A stretch of 64,000 nucleotides of DNA from Icerya purchasi (Eukaryota; Arthropoda; Insecta; Hemiptera; Monophlebidae), in contig CM077116.1 in assembly GCA_039619475.1 (NCBI GenBank), positions 106,561,164 to 106,625,163 on the forward strand. Direction: 5' to 3'. This document shows, piece after piece, positions 46,398 to 56,781 of this stretch. Under the pieces are notes generated by a model. The model was not told where the DNA came from. It saw only the letters and a list, made by a program, of their open reading frames with translations, and did no database searches. The translations under genes and the position numbers were made by a program. Numbering within the stretch: position 1 is the first letter of the stretch; every line of letters begins with the position of its first letter.

Positions 46398-46660
46398 TAT
46401 AATAAAACAAACTTTAATAACAAACAATATAGAACAATAAATTGGATAAATACCTATTTAGAAACGTTTTCGGGCATAACCCATCATCAGCTAACACTAA
46501 CTTAAAGGAAACTTAAAACATACGTTAGTGTTAGCTGATGATGGGTTATGCCCGAAAACGTTTCTAAATAGGTATTTATCCAATTTATTGTTCTATATTG
46601 TTTGTTATTAAAGTTTGTTTTATTATACTATTTTAACAAACAGGATGTATTCACCTACAT
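46398..46660. mobile_element. 263-bp insertion: perfect 104-bp palindrome arms plus a short unique tail, hammerhead-like core
   Basis: Arms 46,398-46,501 and 46,524-46,627 are exact inverted copies separated by 22 bp, followed by 33 bp of unpaired sequence. The whole is flanked by a 12-bp direct repeat (46,386-46,397 and 46,661-46,672). Each arm contains CTGATGA, a GGG/CCC hairpin and GAAA in the spacing of a minimal hammerhead ribozyme (right arm 46,535-46,557). Inverted, partial copies with variable-length target duplications and hammerhead motifs are known from Penelope-like elements, so this is probably a very short Penelope-like insertion; no protein-coding part is present. Confidence 0.75.
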
Positions 46661-46672
46661 TTATCTAGGAAC
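46661..46672. repeat. 12-bp target-site duplication of the palindromic insertion (right)
   Basis: TTATCTAGGAAC, second copy. Confidence 0.88.
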
Positions 46673-47639
46673 GTTGTATCAACCGTTTATCGGAGGAGTA
46701 ATATGTTCTTGCCGCTTATGGTTATACCATAACTACAAATTACTGTTTGTTTTCCGCATGATTGGTGACAGGGTACATGCCTATTTAATTCGATTTTTGA
46801 TCGGAAATTCTATCAACATTATATATTCAACATTTATCTGAACTTTATTGTTTACTTACAGCGGCCTTATTAATTATACCTATTTGTTTTAATCATTTCT
46901 GGCACTGTATCGTTCAAATCAGGAGATTTGTTGTCAATCAGTTTTTTTATAATTGTTTCAAATTCCCTGATAAATATTACCGATTCCTTTGTTACCTTTA
47001 CCCACTATTTCTGTAGTACATTTATCTGACCTGCCATTGACCAAGGATTTACGGTATTGCTGTCATCGTTCCTGATTTAGTTTATCTCAATCAGTGAGTT
47101 ACCTGTATTATCTTCAATAATTATGTCGCGCGACAAGTTATAAGTTGTATTTTATTAAACCGTACTTTTAGTTCATTTTATTTTTCTATATTTTTATGTA
47201 GTTGTTCTTTTCTGATTGCCAGTTATTTAAATTTCGCTTGAGCATGTGATCGTCTGGTTTCCTTAATTTTAATTTCTTTCGCTCTTCGGTAGGTTCCAAT
47301 ACGCTTTCCAAAGGCAAAGTTTCGCTGAATTTATGTATTTTGGTTTACATTTTGTAGTGCTTTGTTAATTTTATTCTTTACCATCGTCCAAACTATTTCC
47401 ATCCTTGGCGTGTGAAAATATTTTACTGCTTTGCCGCCGTTGATCTGTTATTGTAGAAAGTTCTTATTTCTTTTGTTGATGGGATTGAAATTGATGTATA
47501 TATTTCAATTGCATTTATTGAAACTAGTGAAATTTTTAATTTGATGATTTCTGTTATGTCGTTTACAGTCTCATGCCCGCTAACGGAGTCGTTTATAGCC
47601 TCATCATTTCAGCGAATCTATTAAGGAATTATCGGATAT

Positions 47640-47953
47640 CGTTTGAGCAAAACCGTAACATTACTGCTGCTCGATATAAAATGCCCATCATTTATTCAGC
47701 GGTTTTTACTATGCCTGTTACCAGCTGCGTACTTGGAGGGGGACTTCCTCCAAAATTTTGGAGAGATTTAATATCAGCGCCGGCCTGCTTTTCTTGTATT
47801 TGAGAAATAATATCGGCGAGAACCGTTTAAATGGATTGCCACATTTAGGCATCCACAGGCAAATAGCTGTATCTGCAGAAGAAGTTATGGATATTTTGAC
47901 AGAAAAAAAAAGAAAGAAATATCGCTTTGTAAATTTAAAATTTTTTCTGATAA
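47640..47953 (+). pseudogene. hAT transposase C-terminal fragment (copy D)
   Basis: The plus strand gives LRNNIGENRLNGL, then LGIHRQIAVSAEEVMDILT (47,800-47,905), the end of the hAT dimerisation domain (family pattern LRxxMxxxRLxxLALLxIHR). Upstream frames near 47,640-47,760 are disrupted. Element-2 inserted just downstream, at 47,954-47,964. It differs from copies A-C in orientation and sequence. Confidence 0.7.
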
Positions 47954-47964
47954 ATGTTTGCTTT
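47954..47964. repeat. 11-bp target-site duplication of Element-2 (3' side)
   Basis: ATGTTTGCTTT directly before the poly(T) run; repeated at 54,282-54,292. The exact end is ambiguous by a few T residues. Confidence 0.87.
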
Positions 47965-48047
47965 TTTTTTTTTTTTTAGATCCCCCCTTTGGGCGCGTCG
48001 GCTAAGGACCTACACCCAGAAACAACAAAAAAGAAAAGAGCCGTCAG

Positions 48048-51000
48048 TTAAATTTTGATTCGGTCAGATGTGGACAATATAAAGGAACTAACGGATGAGA
48101 TAATGGATGGTGAAGAGAAGGACAGAATATATGATGCACAATAAGGAGCGGGGAGCTTGAGTTTCAGCAAACAAGAATATAGGATACCGCGTTCAACAGA
48201 AAGAGATGGACTTTCAAAAAAGATGTGATTGGCGTCGCAATTCACCGCCTCATTAGGGTGAAGAGGACAATTTGGAGAAGAAACAAGGGAAAAGCGAAAA
48301 CGAGAGGAAGGAAGAGCAGAATGGCCAAAACGCAAGCGAATCATAGAAATGACAACGGAACGGGGAAGTGAAGGAAACTCAACGAACCAGTGGTTGGAAA
48401 GAAGACTAGGTTGTACAGACAGATAAAAGGATTGTTCGTTACGGAAGGAGGAAGGGTAAATATCTGACCAAAATCTAAGATGAAATTTGGAACATAGGGA
48501 ATTCAAGGTGGAAGATGGAATTTTCTAAAAAGAAGGAGCGAGAGGAAGCAGCAACTCGAGCCAAGGAATCGGCCGTCTCATTACCTTTAATGCCCATATG
48601 GCTGGGAATCCACAAAAAGTAGTGAGAGGAAAGAAGATGGATAAGACAGCGTATGCGAAGAATGATGAAATCAGAGGAGTTATCAAGAAAAGGGGAGCTG
48701 ATCGCTTGAAGAACACTCATGGAGTCTGAGATAATCAAATAATTAGAAAACTGACGACTGGAAGAAATGAAAATAATGGAGCGTAGGATAGCCATCGACT
48801 CGGCTGTAAAGATTGAACAGATAGAAGGAAGACAAAATGATTCAGAGAACGGAAGAATAAAAGAAGCTCCAACACCATGAGGTCCCCTGGAGCCATCTGT
48901 GAAGATGGGTACATGCGATGGAAATTGGGAATTGATAATGCTGTGGAATTCCTGTTGAATTATTGCCTGAGGAAAGGATTTGGAAAGTGAAGGTACAAAA
49001 GAAACATCGGGAGAATGGCAGAAATCGGCAAAGCTAAAAGAAAAGGCAGTAAGATTATTACCCGAGATTGTGTAAGGCCAAAAGGAACTTAGGCGAAGGG
49101 AAATGAGGGCTAAAACAGGGATTTTCCTAGGCGTAAAACGCCAGTTCTTATAAATTGAAAGGTAGGAATGAATAAGCGTACAGGACGTAAGAGGAAGACG
49201 TTTGGAGAGGAAACGATAGCCTAAGTAGGATCTGAGAAGAGACAGGGGTGGTGTGTGAGACTCTGCGAGAATTGTTGGAATTGGAGTAGACTTGAGAGCA
49301 CCAAGACAAAGCCGAAGACACGAATTTTTTATAATGTCCAATTTAGAAAGACGAGATATAGAGGCACAACCATAGATAAAAGAGCAGTAATCAAATTTGG
49401 AACGAACAATGGCTTTATACAAGACGATCAGAATGTACGGATCACCACCCCATTTTGTTGAGGACAGCGCTTTCAGCAGGTTTAGCCTTTTAATAGCAGA
49501 AGAGGAAAGATAATCAATATGTTCAGAGAATGTCAGCCGACTATTGAGAAAAACTCCAAGATGGTAGAAACAGATAACGTGAGGAAGAGGTAAATTGTTT
49601 ACAGATAGATTAAGCAAGGCAGGATTGTAAGGGCGAACTGAAAAGACAATAGACGAAGACTTAGAAGGAGAGATGGAAAGGTTAATTGAGGATAAGGAGT
49701 GATCCAGTGCAGTAAGAGACGAACTAAGAGCCTCATTAGCGGCTAAAAAATCAGAGGCGGAGGAAAAAAGCAGGATATCATCGGCAAAAAACAAGGAGGA
49801 AGAATTTAAAGGAAGAGAAGCAACACCGATAGTGTAGATATTAAAGAGAGTAGGACTAAGGGAAGAACCTTGCGGGAGGCCATGAAAAATTTTTCTTTCA
49901 TGGCAGAGAGGTATAGAAGAAATATGGATAGAGCGATTCATCATGAGATTAATAACAAGGGAAGAAAATTTAACTGGGACGTTAATTGCCGACATTTTTT
50001 CTCTTAAAGTTGGCAGGTGTACATTATCAAAAGCAGAGGAGACATCAATGAAGGAAGCTAAGGTGTACTGTTTTTTGATAAAGGATTTGTATATACTGGA
50101 AACAAACAGACTAATACAATCAGGAGGGCCAATCCCAGGCCGAAAGCCAAACATATTGCTGGGAAGAACGTGGTTATGTTCCAGCCACCAAACAAGGCGC
50201 CTGTTTAGCATACCTTCGAATAGTTTTCTGATACAGGATGCTAAAGAAATTGGACGAAAGGAGGAACTTTTTTTAGGAATAGGAATTATGATAAAAGAGT
50301 TCCAGCAAGGAGGAGTTACACCTCTGGAAAGAAAGGCATTAAAAAGGTTGAGGAGAGTATTAATGGATAGTTCAGATAGGTTTTTAAGAACAAGATAGGG
50401 TATGCCGTCGAGACCTGGATTGGGACTAGAAGATTTTGAGAGAACAGATTTTAGTTCATTAATGTTGAAGGCAGAAGTAAGGAAATGTGGAGGAGAATCT
50501 TGTGGAAAAGGAGCGGGATAAAATTCGTCAAAGTTAGGAACGTAAGCGGGAGCGACAGAATCAATAAACGGTAATAGGCAATCATCAGAAATATTGAAAT
50601 TGTTAGGACGTTCAGAGGGTGGGAATTTAAAAGCTGTTGCCATTTTCCAGATACGTGAAAGGGGGGTAGTTCTTGAGAAAGAAGAGCAGAAATTTCTCCA
50701 AGAGGACTTCTTCGAGGCTTTTAGTACATACCGAGCTCTTGCATTCGCTCGTTTATGAGCAAGAAAATTTTCAGTTGTGGGATTCGTACGGAAAGCTCTA
50801 AAAGTAGTTCGACTATGGTCAAAAGCAGCGTTGCAATCCTCGTTCCACCAAATAAAAGAGGACGCAGCACGCCGATTGGCGAATGAATGATGACTCAACG
50901 GGGAGGAGGCATTAAGGGCAGACTTGATAGATTACAAGAAAGAATTATAAACATGTACGGGATCAAGACCAGGATGAAAATTAGGAAGCGAAGAATCTAG

Positions 51001-51759
51001 GAGAGAACGGAACACAGTCCAACTAGTTTTAGAAAGATTCCATGGAGTAGAATGAAGAGGCTTGACATAAGTAGGAGGGGAAAGATTCATAGGAGTTATT
51101 AGAATAGGAATATGATCACTGCCGAAGGAACCCGTAAGGGTTCTCCAGTTGTGGTTAAAGCCAATATTCGGAGAAGAAAAGGTCAAATCGGGGGAGCCAA
51201 AGCTAGGTGGACTCTTAAAATAAGTAGGAGAGGAGTCATTAAGAATAATCAAATTATCGGAAAGTATAGAATTCTCAAGGATAGTGCCGTTAGTATTGTA
51301 TACTCTGTAACCCCACGTTGGAGAATGAGCATTCCAATCCCCACCGACGATAAACGGTTGAGGAATGGAATTAAAAAAGGAAGAAAGAGGAAAGTGACGG
51401 AGGTCATAGCTAGGAGGAACATAAACGAAAATGAAGTTGAGAGGGTGGACCAAATTACAAGAGATAGATATGTGAACAATGTTCGGAGAATTAAGGCAGG
51501 GAGGGAGGTTTAGAGAGGCATTATGTACGTGGAAAGGAATGTCATCCCTAATGAGGATAGCAGAGCCTCCATAGCCATCATCACGATCGCATCTAACTAA
51601 TGTGAAGCCTCTAATGTAGAAGTTTATGTCCGACTGAAGCCAAGTTTCTGAGATTAAGGCGATACCGATATTGTGAAGAAGTAATAGACCCTCTAATGAA
51701 TTACGATTGGCCCTTAGACTATGGCAGTTCCATTGTAATATGTTGAATACAGATGCCAT
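48048..51759 (-). pseudogene. Element-2 ORF2 (endonuclease, reverse transcriptase, RNase H, zinc knuckle)
   Basis: Start ATG at 51,759 (MASVFNILQWNCHS). Endonuclease: LQWNCHSLRANRNSLE, ISETWLQSD, VGGDWNAHSPTWG, GSDHIPI. A single TAA at 50,932-50,934 then interrupts an otherwise continuous frame to 48,475. Polymerase: RPISLASCIRKLFEGML, FIDVSSAFDNVHL (motif A), HGLPQGSSLSPTLFNIY (motif B), FFADDILLF (catalytic). RNase H: IFTDGSRGPHGVGASF, FTAESMAILRSI, IISDSMSVLQAI, LWIPSHMGIKGNETADSLA, retaining the acidic residues and His. A frameshift near 48,510-48,545 leads into the C-terminal 150 residues, with CPLHPNEAVNCDANHIFFE as the modified knuckle. Full length about 1,235 residues. Confidence 0.93.
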
Positions 51760-51776
51760 AGTGGAACGCCAAGAGA

Positions 51777-52461
51777 TTAGAGTGAGGAAATAAGAAAGTG
51801 GTAAAGGAGGAAAGGGAAAGGAAACTTGAGAGGAAATATAACTTTAAGAGAACATGAAGAAAAAAGGGGAGCAGAAAAAATTAGAAGGGGGAAATAATTA
51901 GGTATAGAAAACAAGAGAAGAGAGTTGTAATAATTGGAGAATAAAAAAGGGCAAGTCGGGGCTGCTAAGATAGAAAGGAGTTGGGACGGTAAAGAAAGAA
52001 AGAGAAGTAGAACAAAATTGGTTATCGGAAAGCAGAATATGCTGATAGAGAAGAAAGATTTTAAAAACATCTGAATAGACAGCACAGTGCCACTATATGT
52101 TAAATTGCATTTATTGAAGCCAATCGCTATGCATCTAGCACTATAGGCACCAATATATTCGTACTTGGTGATAGTTGCTTGCATAAAGCAATAAATAATA
52201 GCGTAAATACAACTCAGTTCAAAGATGGTGTAAGCCAACTCAACGTGAGTGCATTTATAGTAAAGTAAAATTACGCACTTGGGTAACTGACCCGGATGTT
52301 TTATAATATATAAGAGCGGGATAAGTAACCGAATAAGCAGAAGAGAGATTATGAAAAGAAAAAGAGGAATAGAAAGAATAAGAAGAGAGTGTAACTCAGC
52401 CCCGAGCTTTTCCATTTTTTTTTTTTTTTTTTTTTATTCCCCTCAATGATTTTAGAGGAAA
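51777..52461 (-). other. Element-2 inter-ORF region with A-run and a compositionally distinct block
   Basis: After the ORF1 stop and a GAGGGGAAT sequence, the sense strand has about 20 consecutive A residues. The block 52,080-52,320 breaks the purine/pyrimidine strand bias seen on both sides and is bracketed by AAAACATCTG and CGGATGTTTT, which are near-inverse; it may be a small insertion. The 212-codon open frame across this region has no recognisable motif and is not called a gene. Confidence 0.6.
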
Positions 52462-53951
52462 TTAGTTTGAATAAATGTTATTGGAGAGGAAGGAAGATAG
52501 AGAATCGACAAAGGAAGATGAAGAGACGATGTTATTGGAAGCCAGGAGCTCCATGATGGCCGTGGAAATAGTTTTAATTACGGGAGAAGAAACAGAGGAG
52601 GAAGAACTAGGAGTAATTAGAGGAGATATGTTATTATTATTCGATGTGGACGGGAGAAAATTTTCCTTATTAATATTACCCGGAAGGAGGGCCTATCCAT
52701 TAGAGCGAGATGGAACACGATTGGATGGAAGAGAAGGAAATTGAGGCGATAATTTAGGAGATGATTTTGGGTTACGGGGTTTGTGAAAGTTATGGGATTT
52801 AAGACGAGAGTGTACGTTAAAAAGCGGAGTAGGAGCAGAAGTTGTAGACTTCGAAGAAGTATTACGAGGATAGGAAGGTACTGAGGCTCGGTCAGTATAT
52901 GAGAAAGCGTTAGAAACTAAATTGGGGTTTTTTTAAATTTATAAGCTTCCTGGAAGGAGATGTTTTCATAGGTCATTATGCGTTTAATGTCCTTTTGTCT
53001 TATCCATTCTGGACAGGATCGATCAAAGGCACAGTGCGAGCCTTTACAGTTGCGGCAGAGTGGAGAGGCTTGAAGGTTGCTGCATTCCGTGATAGGGTGC
53101 CGAGAGGCGCAATGAGAACAAAAGGAAGGAGAACCGCGACAGTGTTTTGCAATGTGTCCAAAAAGAAGACATTTGGAACACGGCGTGGGTAGACGGACAC
53201 TGGGGGCAACAGAGAAACGAAGTTTATAAATCGAAATAAATTCTGGAAGAACAGTGCTGTTAACACCCTCGGAAGAGCGATAGATACGGCGAATAGAAGA
53301 TATAGGAACCGACGGTTCGATTCCCTCCAATATATCATCCTCTGAAAAGGAAGGGTGAACTCCTGATATAACGCCCAGGTAGTATAGAATACTATTGGGG
53401 ATATAAGCCTTGATATTATGGGACGAAAAAAAGTTAGGGTGGACCAGAAAAGCGTTAGCGGTCGAAGCAGAAGGAAATTTGACCGATACGCGGCCCCTAC
53501 CTTGGGGAGCAATACTGGAAAACGAAGAGGAAACAGAATTTATCAACTTGGCAAGGGCCAATGGGTGTAGGTTTCCTATATTTTCACTAGACGTACAATT
53601 TTCCACATAAACAGTAAATGGTCCCGGATGATCGGGAGAAAAAATTATATTGTCTATATTATTATTGTTGATATTACTATTATTTTTATCATTATTATTA
53701 CTATTACTATTATTATCGTTACTATTACTATTATTATCGTTACTATTACTACCACTACTATTATTACTATTGTTGTTACTTTTGTTGATGTTAACGTCGT
53801 TATTATTAATACTAATATATTCGTTATTAATACTATTACTATTACTGGTAGCAGGTACAGCCTGAGACAACCTGATCTCTTTCGGCTGAGTAACGGGAAC
53901 AGGAGAAAGGGGGTCCGCCGATTTACGCTTAGCGTTGGTATTGACGTCCAT
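52462..53951 (-). pseudogene. Element-2 ORF1 (nucleic-acid-binding, Asn-rich, three CCHC knuckles)
   Basis: ATG at 53,951 (MDVNTNAKRKSADPL). Residues 40-105 are a Ser/Asn/Asp repeat tract encoded by AAT/AGT-type triplets. A globular region (about residues 110-250) resembles the RRM-like part of I-type ORF1. Then three knuckles follow: CSKCLLFGHIAKHC, CSHCASRHPITEC, and CRNCKGSHCAFDRSC. The continuous frame stops at 52,917, but an A7 run (plus 52,927-52,933) marks a one-base slip. The shifted frame continues as a Ser/Pro-rich tail (NLVSNAFSYTDRASVPSY) to a TAA at 52,462, with one TAG at 52,693-52,695. The native protein was therefore about 495 residues. Confidence 0.88.
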
Positions 53952-54281
53952 AATTAAGAGTAGATTGGACGGTTTGTTTAATTTGTTGGAAGCAGGGGGG
54001 AGGCCGCCGAGCGGCCCCCTCTAGATACGCTCATCTATCAGGTGGGAAAAATATTAATAATAATATAAAGAAGGAAAAAAAAAAAAAACAGACGAATTGC
54101 AACAAAATTAGAACTTCTAAATCGACGAGAAACAAATTAAAACGAAAAATCGGACGGCCGAATAGATAAACGAAATAAAAATGAACGATCTCACCGGATT
54201 ATCAGCTGCGACGAAACCGAACAATAGAACACCGATAAGCAACGCGGCACAACGACTTTATCACTCATCTGATAAACTAAG

Positions 54282-54292
54282 ATGTTTGCTTT
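54282..54292. repeat. 11-bp target-site duplication of Element-2 (5' side)
   Basis: ATGTTTGCTTT, second copy. Confidence 0.87.
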
Positions 54293-54649
54293 AGTTTTGG
54301 TTGTGATAATAAAAAATACCAAGATAACCGGAAATTTAGGCAAGCTAAAATTGTTATTTATTTCCTGGGATAATCGAGCCCTGATAGATTCCTTTCCAAT
54401 TTTTTTTCATTTTTTGACCTCCCCTGCTAGAAAAAGTTGTTTAGATACGCTGCTAACTGTTATTCAAAATTTACCTTCTTTTTCTCTAATATTTGTGTTT
54501 TCCCATTCGTTTTCTACGTATAGATCTTTCCTTTTTCAAATTTTGTTGATTTGTTTCCAGTAGTGTATTTCTCGCAAAGAGGGGGAGGTCTAGAACCATG
54601 CTACCGATTGCCGGTCAGATTTTCAGGTACTCCAATAGCTAAATACGAC

Positions 54650-54860
54650 CGGTAGCATCCTACTATATAGGTATTACAAAGAAGCCAACGCAAAAACTCG
54701 TTTCATCCTTAAGTCCACCAAAAAGAATTTTTGGAAGTTTTTCTATTCCTCCTTCTCTAGAGATACGCCCTTCTCCCAAATCTGGAAAATGGCTAAGTCA
54801 TTTAGATCACCCTTTTCTCAGCGCCCTCGCCACTCTCACCCTTCCAAAACTTGAACAATT
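54650..54860 (+). pseudogene. Element-2 fragment (ORF2 linker before the polymerase)
   Basis: The plus strand reads YYKEANAKTRFILKSTKKNF, then WKFFYSSFSRDTPFSQIWKM and AKSFRSPFSQRP. This matches ARARYVLKASKKSSWRNF and SRIWKMATAFKFPPSERP of Element-2 ORF2. About 65 codons are readable in one frame. It lies 370 bp beyond the 5' end of the full-length copy and in the opposite orientation, so it is a separate insertion. Confidence 0.78.
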
Positions 54861-54869
54861 AATCAGATT

Positions 54870-56780
54870 TTATGGAAAGATAGAAAGAAACATGCAAAGA
54901 AAAATTGTTTCACATTCTTATTAGCTATTTTACGCTTTTCCTATTGTGCTAAATGATTTGAATGAAATAGACGCAACCGCAGAGCAGTGTGGGCTTTGAC
55001 TCGATAAAATTTAACAAAAACAAAATTAAAAATTTAAATAAGTCACTGGTTAGCAATACGGTCACAGTTTCAGCGTGGTACGGACAATACCCGATGGGGA
55101 AAAATGAATAATCATTCAACTTTGAATAGCTAAAATATCACAATGTAAGAGAAAATGAAACAGAGTATGCCACGCGTGATATTTTAGTCTCAAGTTCGAT
55201 GAAGAAACAATTATTTTGATCGCCTAAAAACGATGCTATGAATTTTTGAATGAAGTACAGTCATAAGACCATATAAAAAAAAAAGAGAAATAAATGCATT
55301 TTTGAAGTTAAAAGTAATGGAAATTCTTTTACTATTCCTAATCAGTTTTTAGTACGATATGTCTTTTTTAGAATTATAAATTTTAGAATTAAAAAAGACT
55401 GTTTAAATTCCTCTTCTTCAAATAGATTACGAACGTGTTTTAAGTTTAAGTGTACAAGTAAAATGTTTATCCGCTAATACTACACCGGATTTTTAACTTA
55501 AAAGATAGTTCCGTTAAAAATCCGGTGTAGTGTTAGCGGATGATTTAGATTACTCGAAGGCAGACTCAAATCAATATCGCAATTTAGAAAGTATATGCAA
55601 AACATTTTAAGGTATGTTTATTTATTTGTTTTTTTTTTCATTAAAAAATTCATCAATTTTTATTAAAAAAATATAATTATTTGACAGAAACAGATTTTTG
55701 TACATTTGTAATAATTACTTAATTTTTTAATTTAATTAAATTTACTACGCAAGGTTCAAAGTAAAGTATGTAAAATAATTTCATAACAAATTATGACCAC
55801 TTTCATTTACACTCATAAAAGTATCGGGAGAAAAATATCATGTAAAGAAACATGTAAACGTTTTATGGTCCGAGGGCATTCCGAACTTTTTTTTGACTGA
55901 AAATTTCTTCTAAACCTTTAAACTTCATAAAATCTAGATAACTAATAAGGTACTTCTTATTCTCCTGATACTTTTCTGAATAATTGGTTTATAAACAACA
56001 CACGTTACTACAAACTAGTCCACAAAATTTATTTTAAATTTTCTTAGTAATTTTTCTTTTAAATAACCATTAATTTACTTTATACAAAATTATTACACGA
56101 ACTTGAATTTGAAAATTTCCTATTTATCTCAGTTTAAACATTTTAAATTTCTCAAGATATGGTATTCGAAAAAATCCTTTGCCCAAAAATTTATGTGAAT
56201 TATTAAATCATAAATCAATATGATGGGAATTACTAATAATACGAGTATGAATATTAGTGAAAAAGCAAACCAAACTACTTGTTCCAGAATCTTTGAAATC
56301 AGCTTGCGTACAAATCCGTAACACAGTGAGACACTTTTACGTTTTCCCTTAAAAGTAGGCTTTGTACAGCCATTCAGGCGTCCGCCGACATTAGAATGTC
56401 GTTCGTTTTGCGGCCTCCGTCGACATGAGAATGTTGCCGTGCAACCTGTGATTTCCTTTATACATATTACATCGCAACGTATAAAGATTGAACCTACGTG
56501 CTGCACCTCTAAATGCTTTGTACATATTATATTTCAATGTATTCGCAAAAATATATCCATTTAACAACTAACTACCGCTAGTACAAGGTGTTCCTTATGT
56601 ACATCATTATCGTAAAGAGTTAGTAATACTGAGCAATAGCCGATGGTGAGTAAAGTACGACACATAATCTAACGTTTGTACGTTCGATACGTTTCGAGTA
56701 AAGATTACGTCGATGCACGTTATATTTCGCGTTGTCGAGAGGTCCACCGAGAATTATTCATCTCACAACCGAACATTTCA
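54870..56780. other. Noncoding AT-rich stretch with a short inverted repeat
   Basis: No gene supported. Arms at 55,469-55,497 and 55,513-55,541 are 29-bp inverted copies with one mismatch around a 15-bp loop. Sequences around 56,330-56,480 are GC-richer but contain no believable ORF. Confidence 0.5.
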
Positions 56781-56781
56781 C

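Larger units (their letters stand above)
46020..47560 (-). pseudogene. RTE-like reverse transcriptase relic, interrupted by a palindromic insertion
   Basis: Minus-strand pieces appear in order. A pre-polymerase basic region lies near 47,300-47,200. KKLIDNKSPDLNDTVPEMIK (about 46,945-46,885) matches the LKNNKSPGxDxIPAEMIK motif. A CTLSPIM piece (about 46,770) matches GCxLSPLLFN. Joined across the insertion come TTFLDNSEAHMLELFNCAEQ (about 46,680 and 46,390-46,330; relatives have DDTVLLADSEExLQxLL) and GLKLKI. Finally GTLNMEVVNE and ITQKQRYAEELYEIAE (about 46,230-46,150) match the VVNEFxYLGSxI...EIRRRI block. Extensive stops. The insertion at 46,398-46,660 splits the codons just after the catalytic box. 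Confidence 0.68.
47965..54281 (-). mobile_element. Element-2: full-length I-type non-LTR retrotransposon with RNase H
   Basis: A 6.3-kb element on the minus strand with an 11-bp target duplication and poly(A) tail (plus T run to about 47,979). Order: a ~330-bp 5' UTR, ORF1 (53,951-52,462), a ~700-bp inter-ORF region that starts with an A-run of about 20 (plus T run at 52,417-52,436), ORF2 (51,759-48,048) and a short 3' UTR. The sense strand is pyrimidine-rich throughout. Lesions are few: one frameshift and one stop in ORF1, one stop and one frameshift in ORF2. At least eight fragments of the same family lie elsewhere in the window. Confidence 0.94.

Noticed and set aside
48475..50898. Reading the long open frame as an independent gene starting at 50,898
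   Set aside because: It is in the same frame as the endonuclease ORF to its right and is separated only by one TAA; it is the rest of Element-2 ORF2.
51777..52415. 212-codon minus-strand ORF
   Set aside because: Lies between ORF1 and ORF2 of Element-2, has Leu/Ile-rich low-complexity ends and no motif; its openness follows from the strand composition bias.
53650..53865. Leu-rich plus-strand ORF with apparent membrane segments
   Set aside because: Antisense reading of the Asn-codon triplet tract in Element-2 ORF1.
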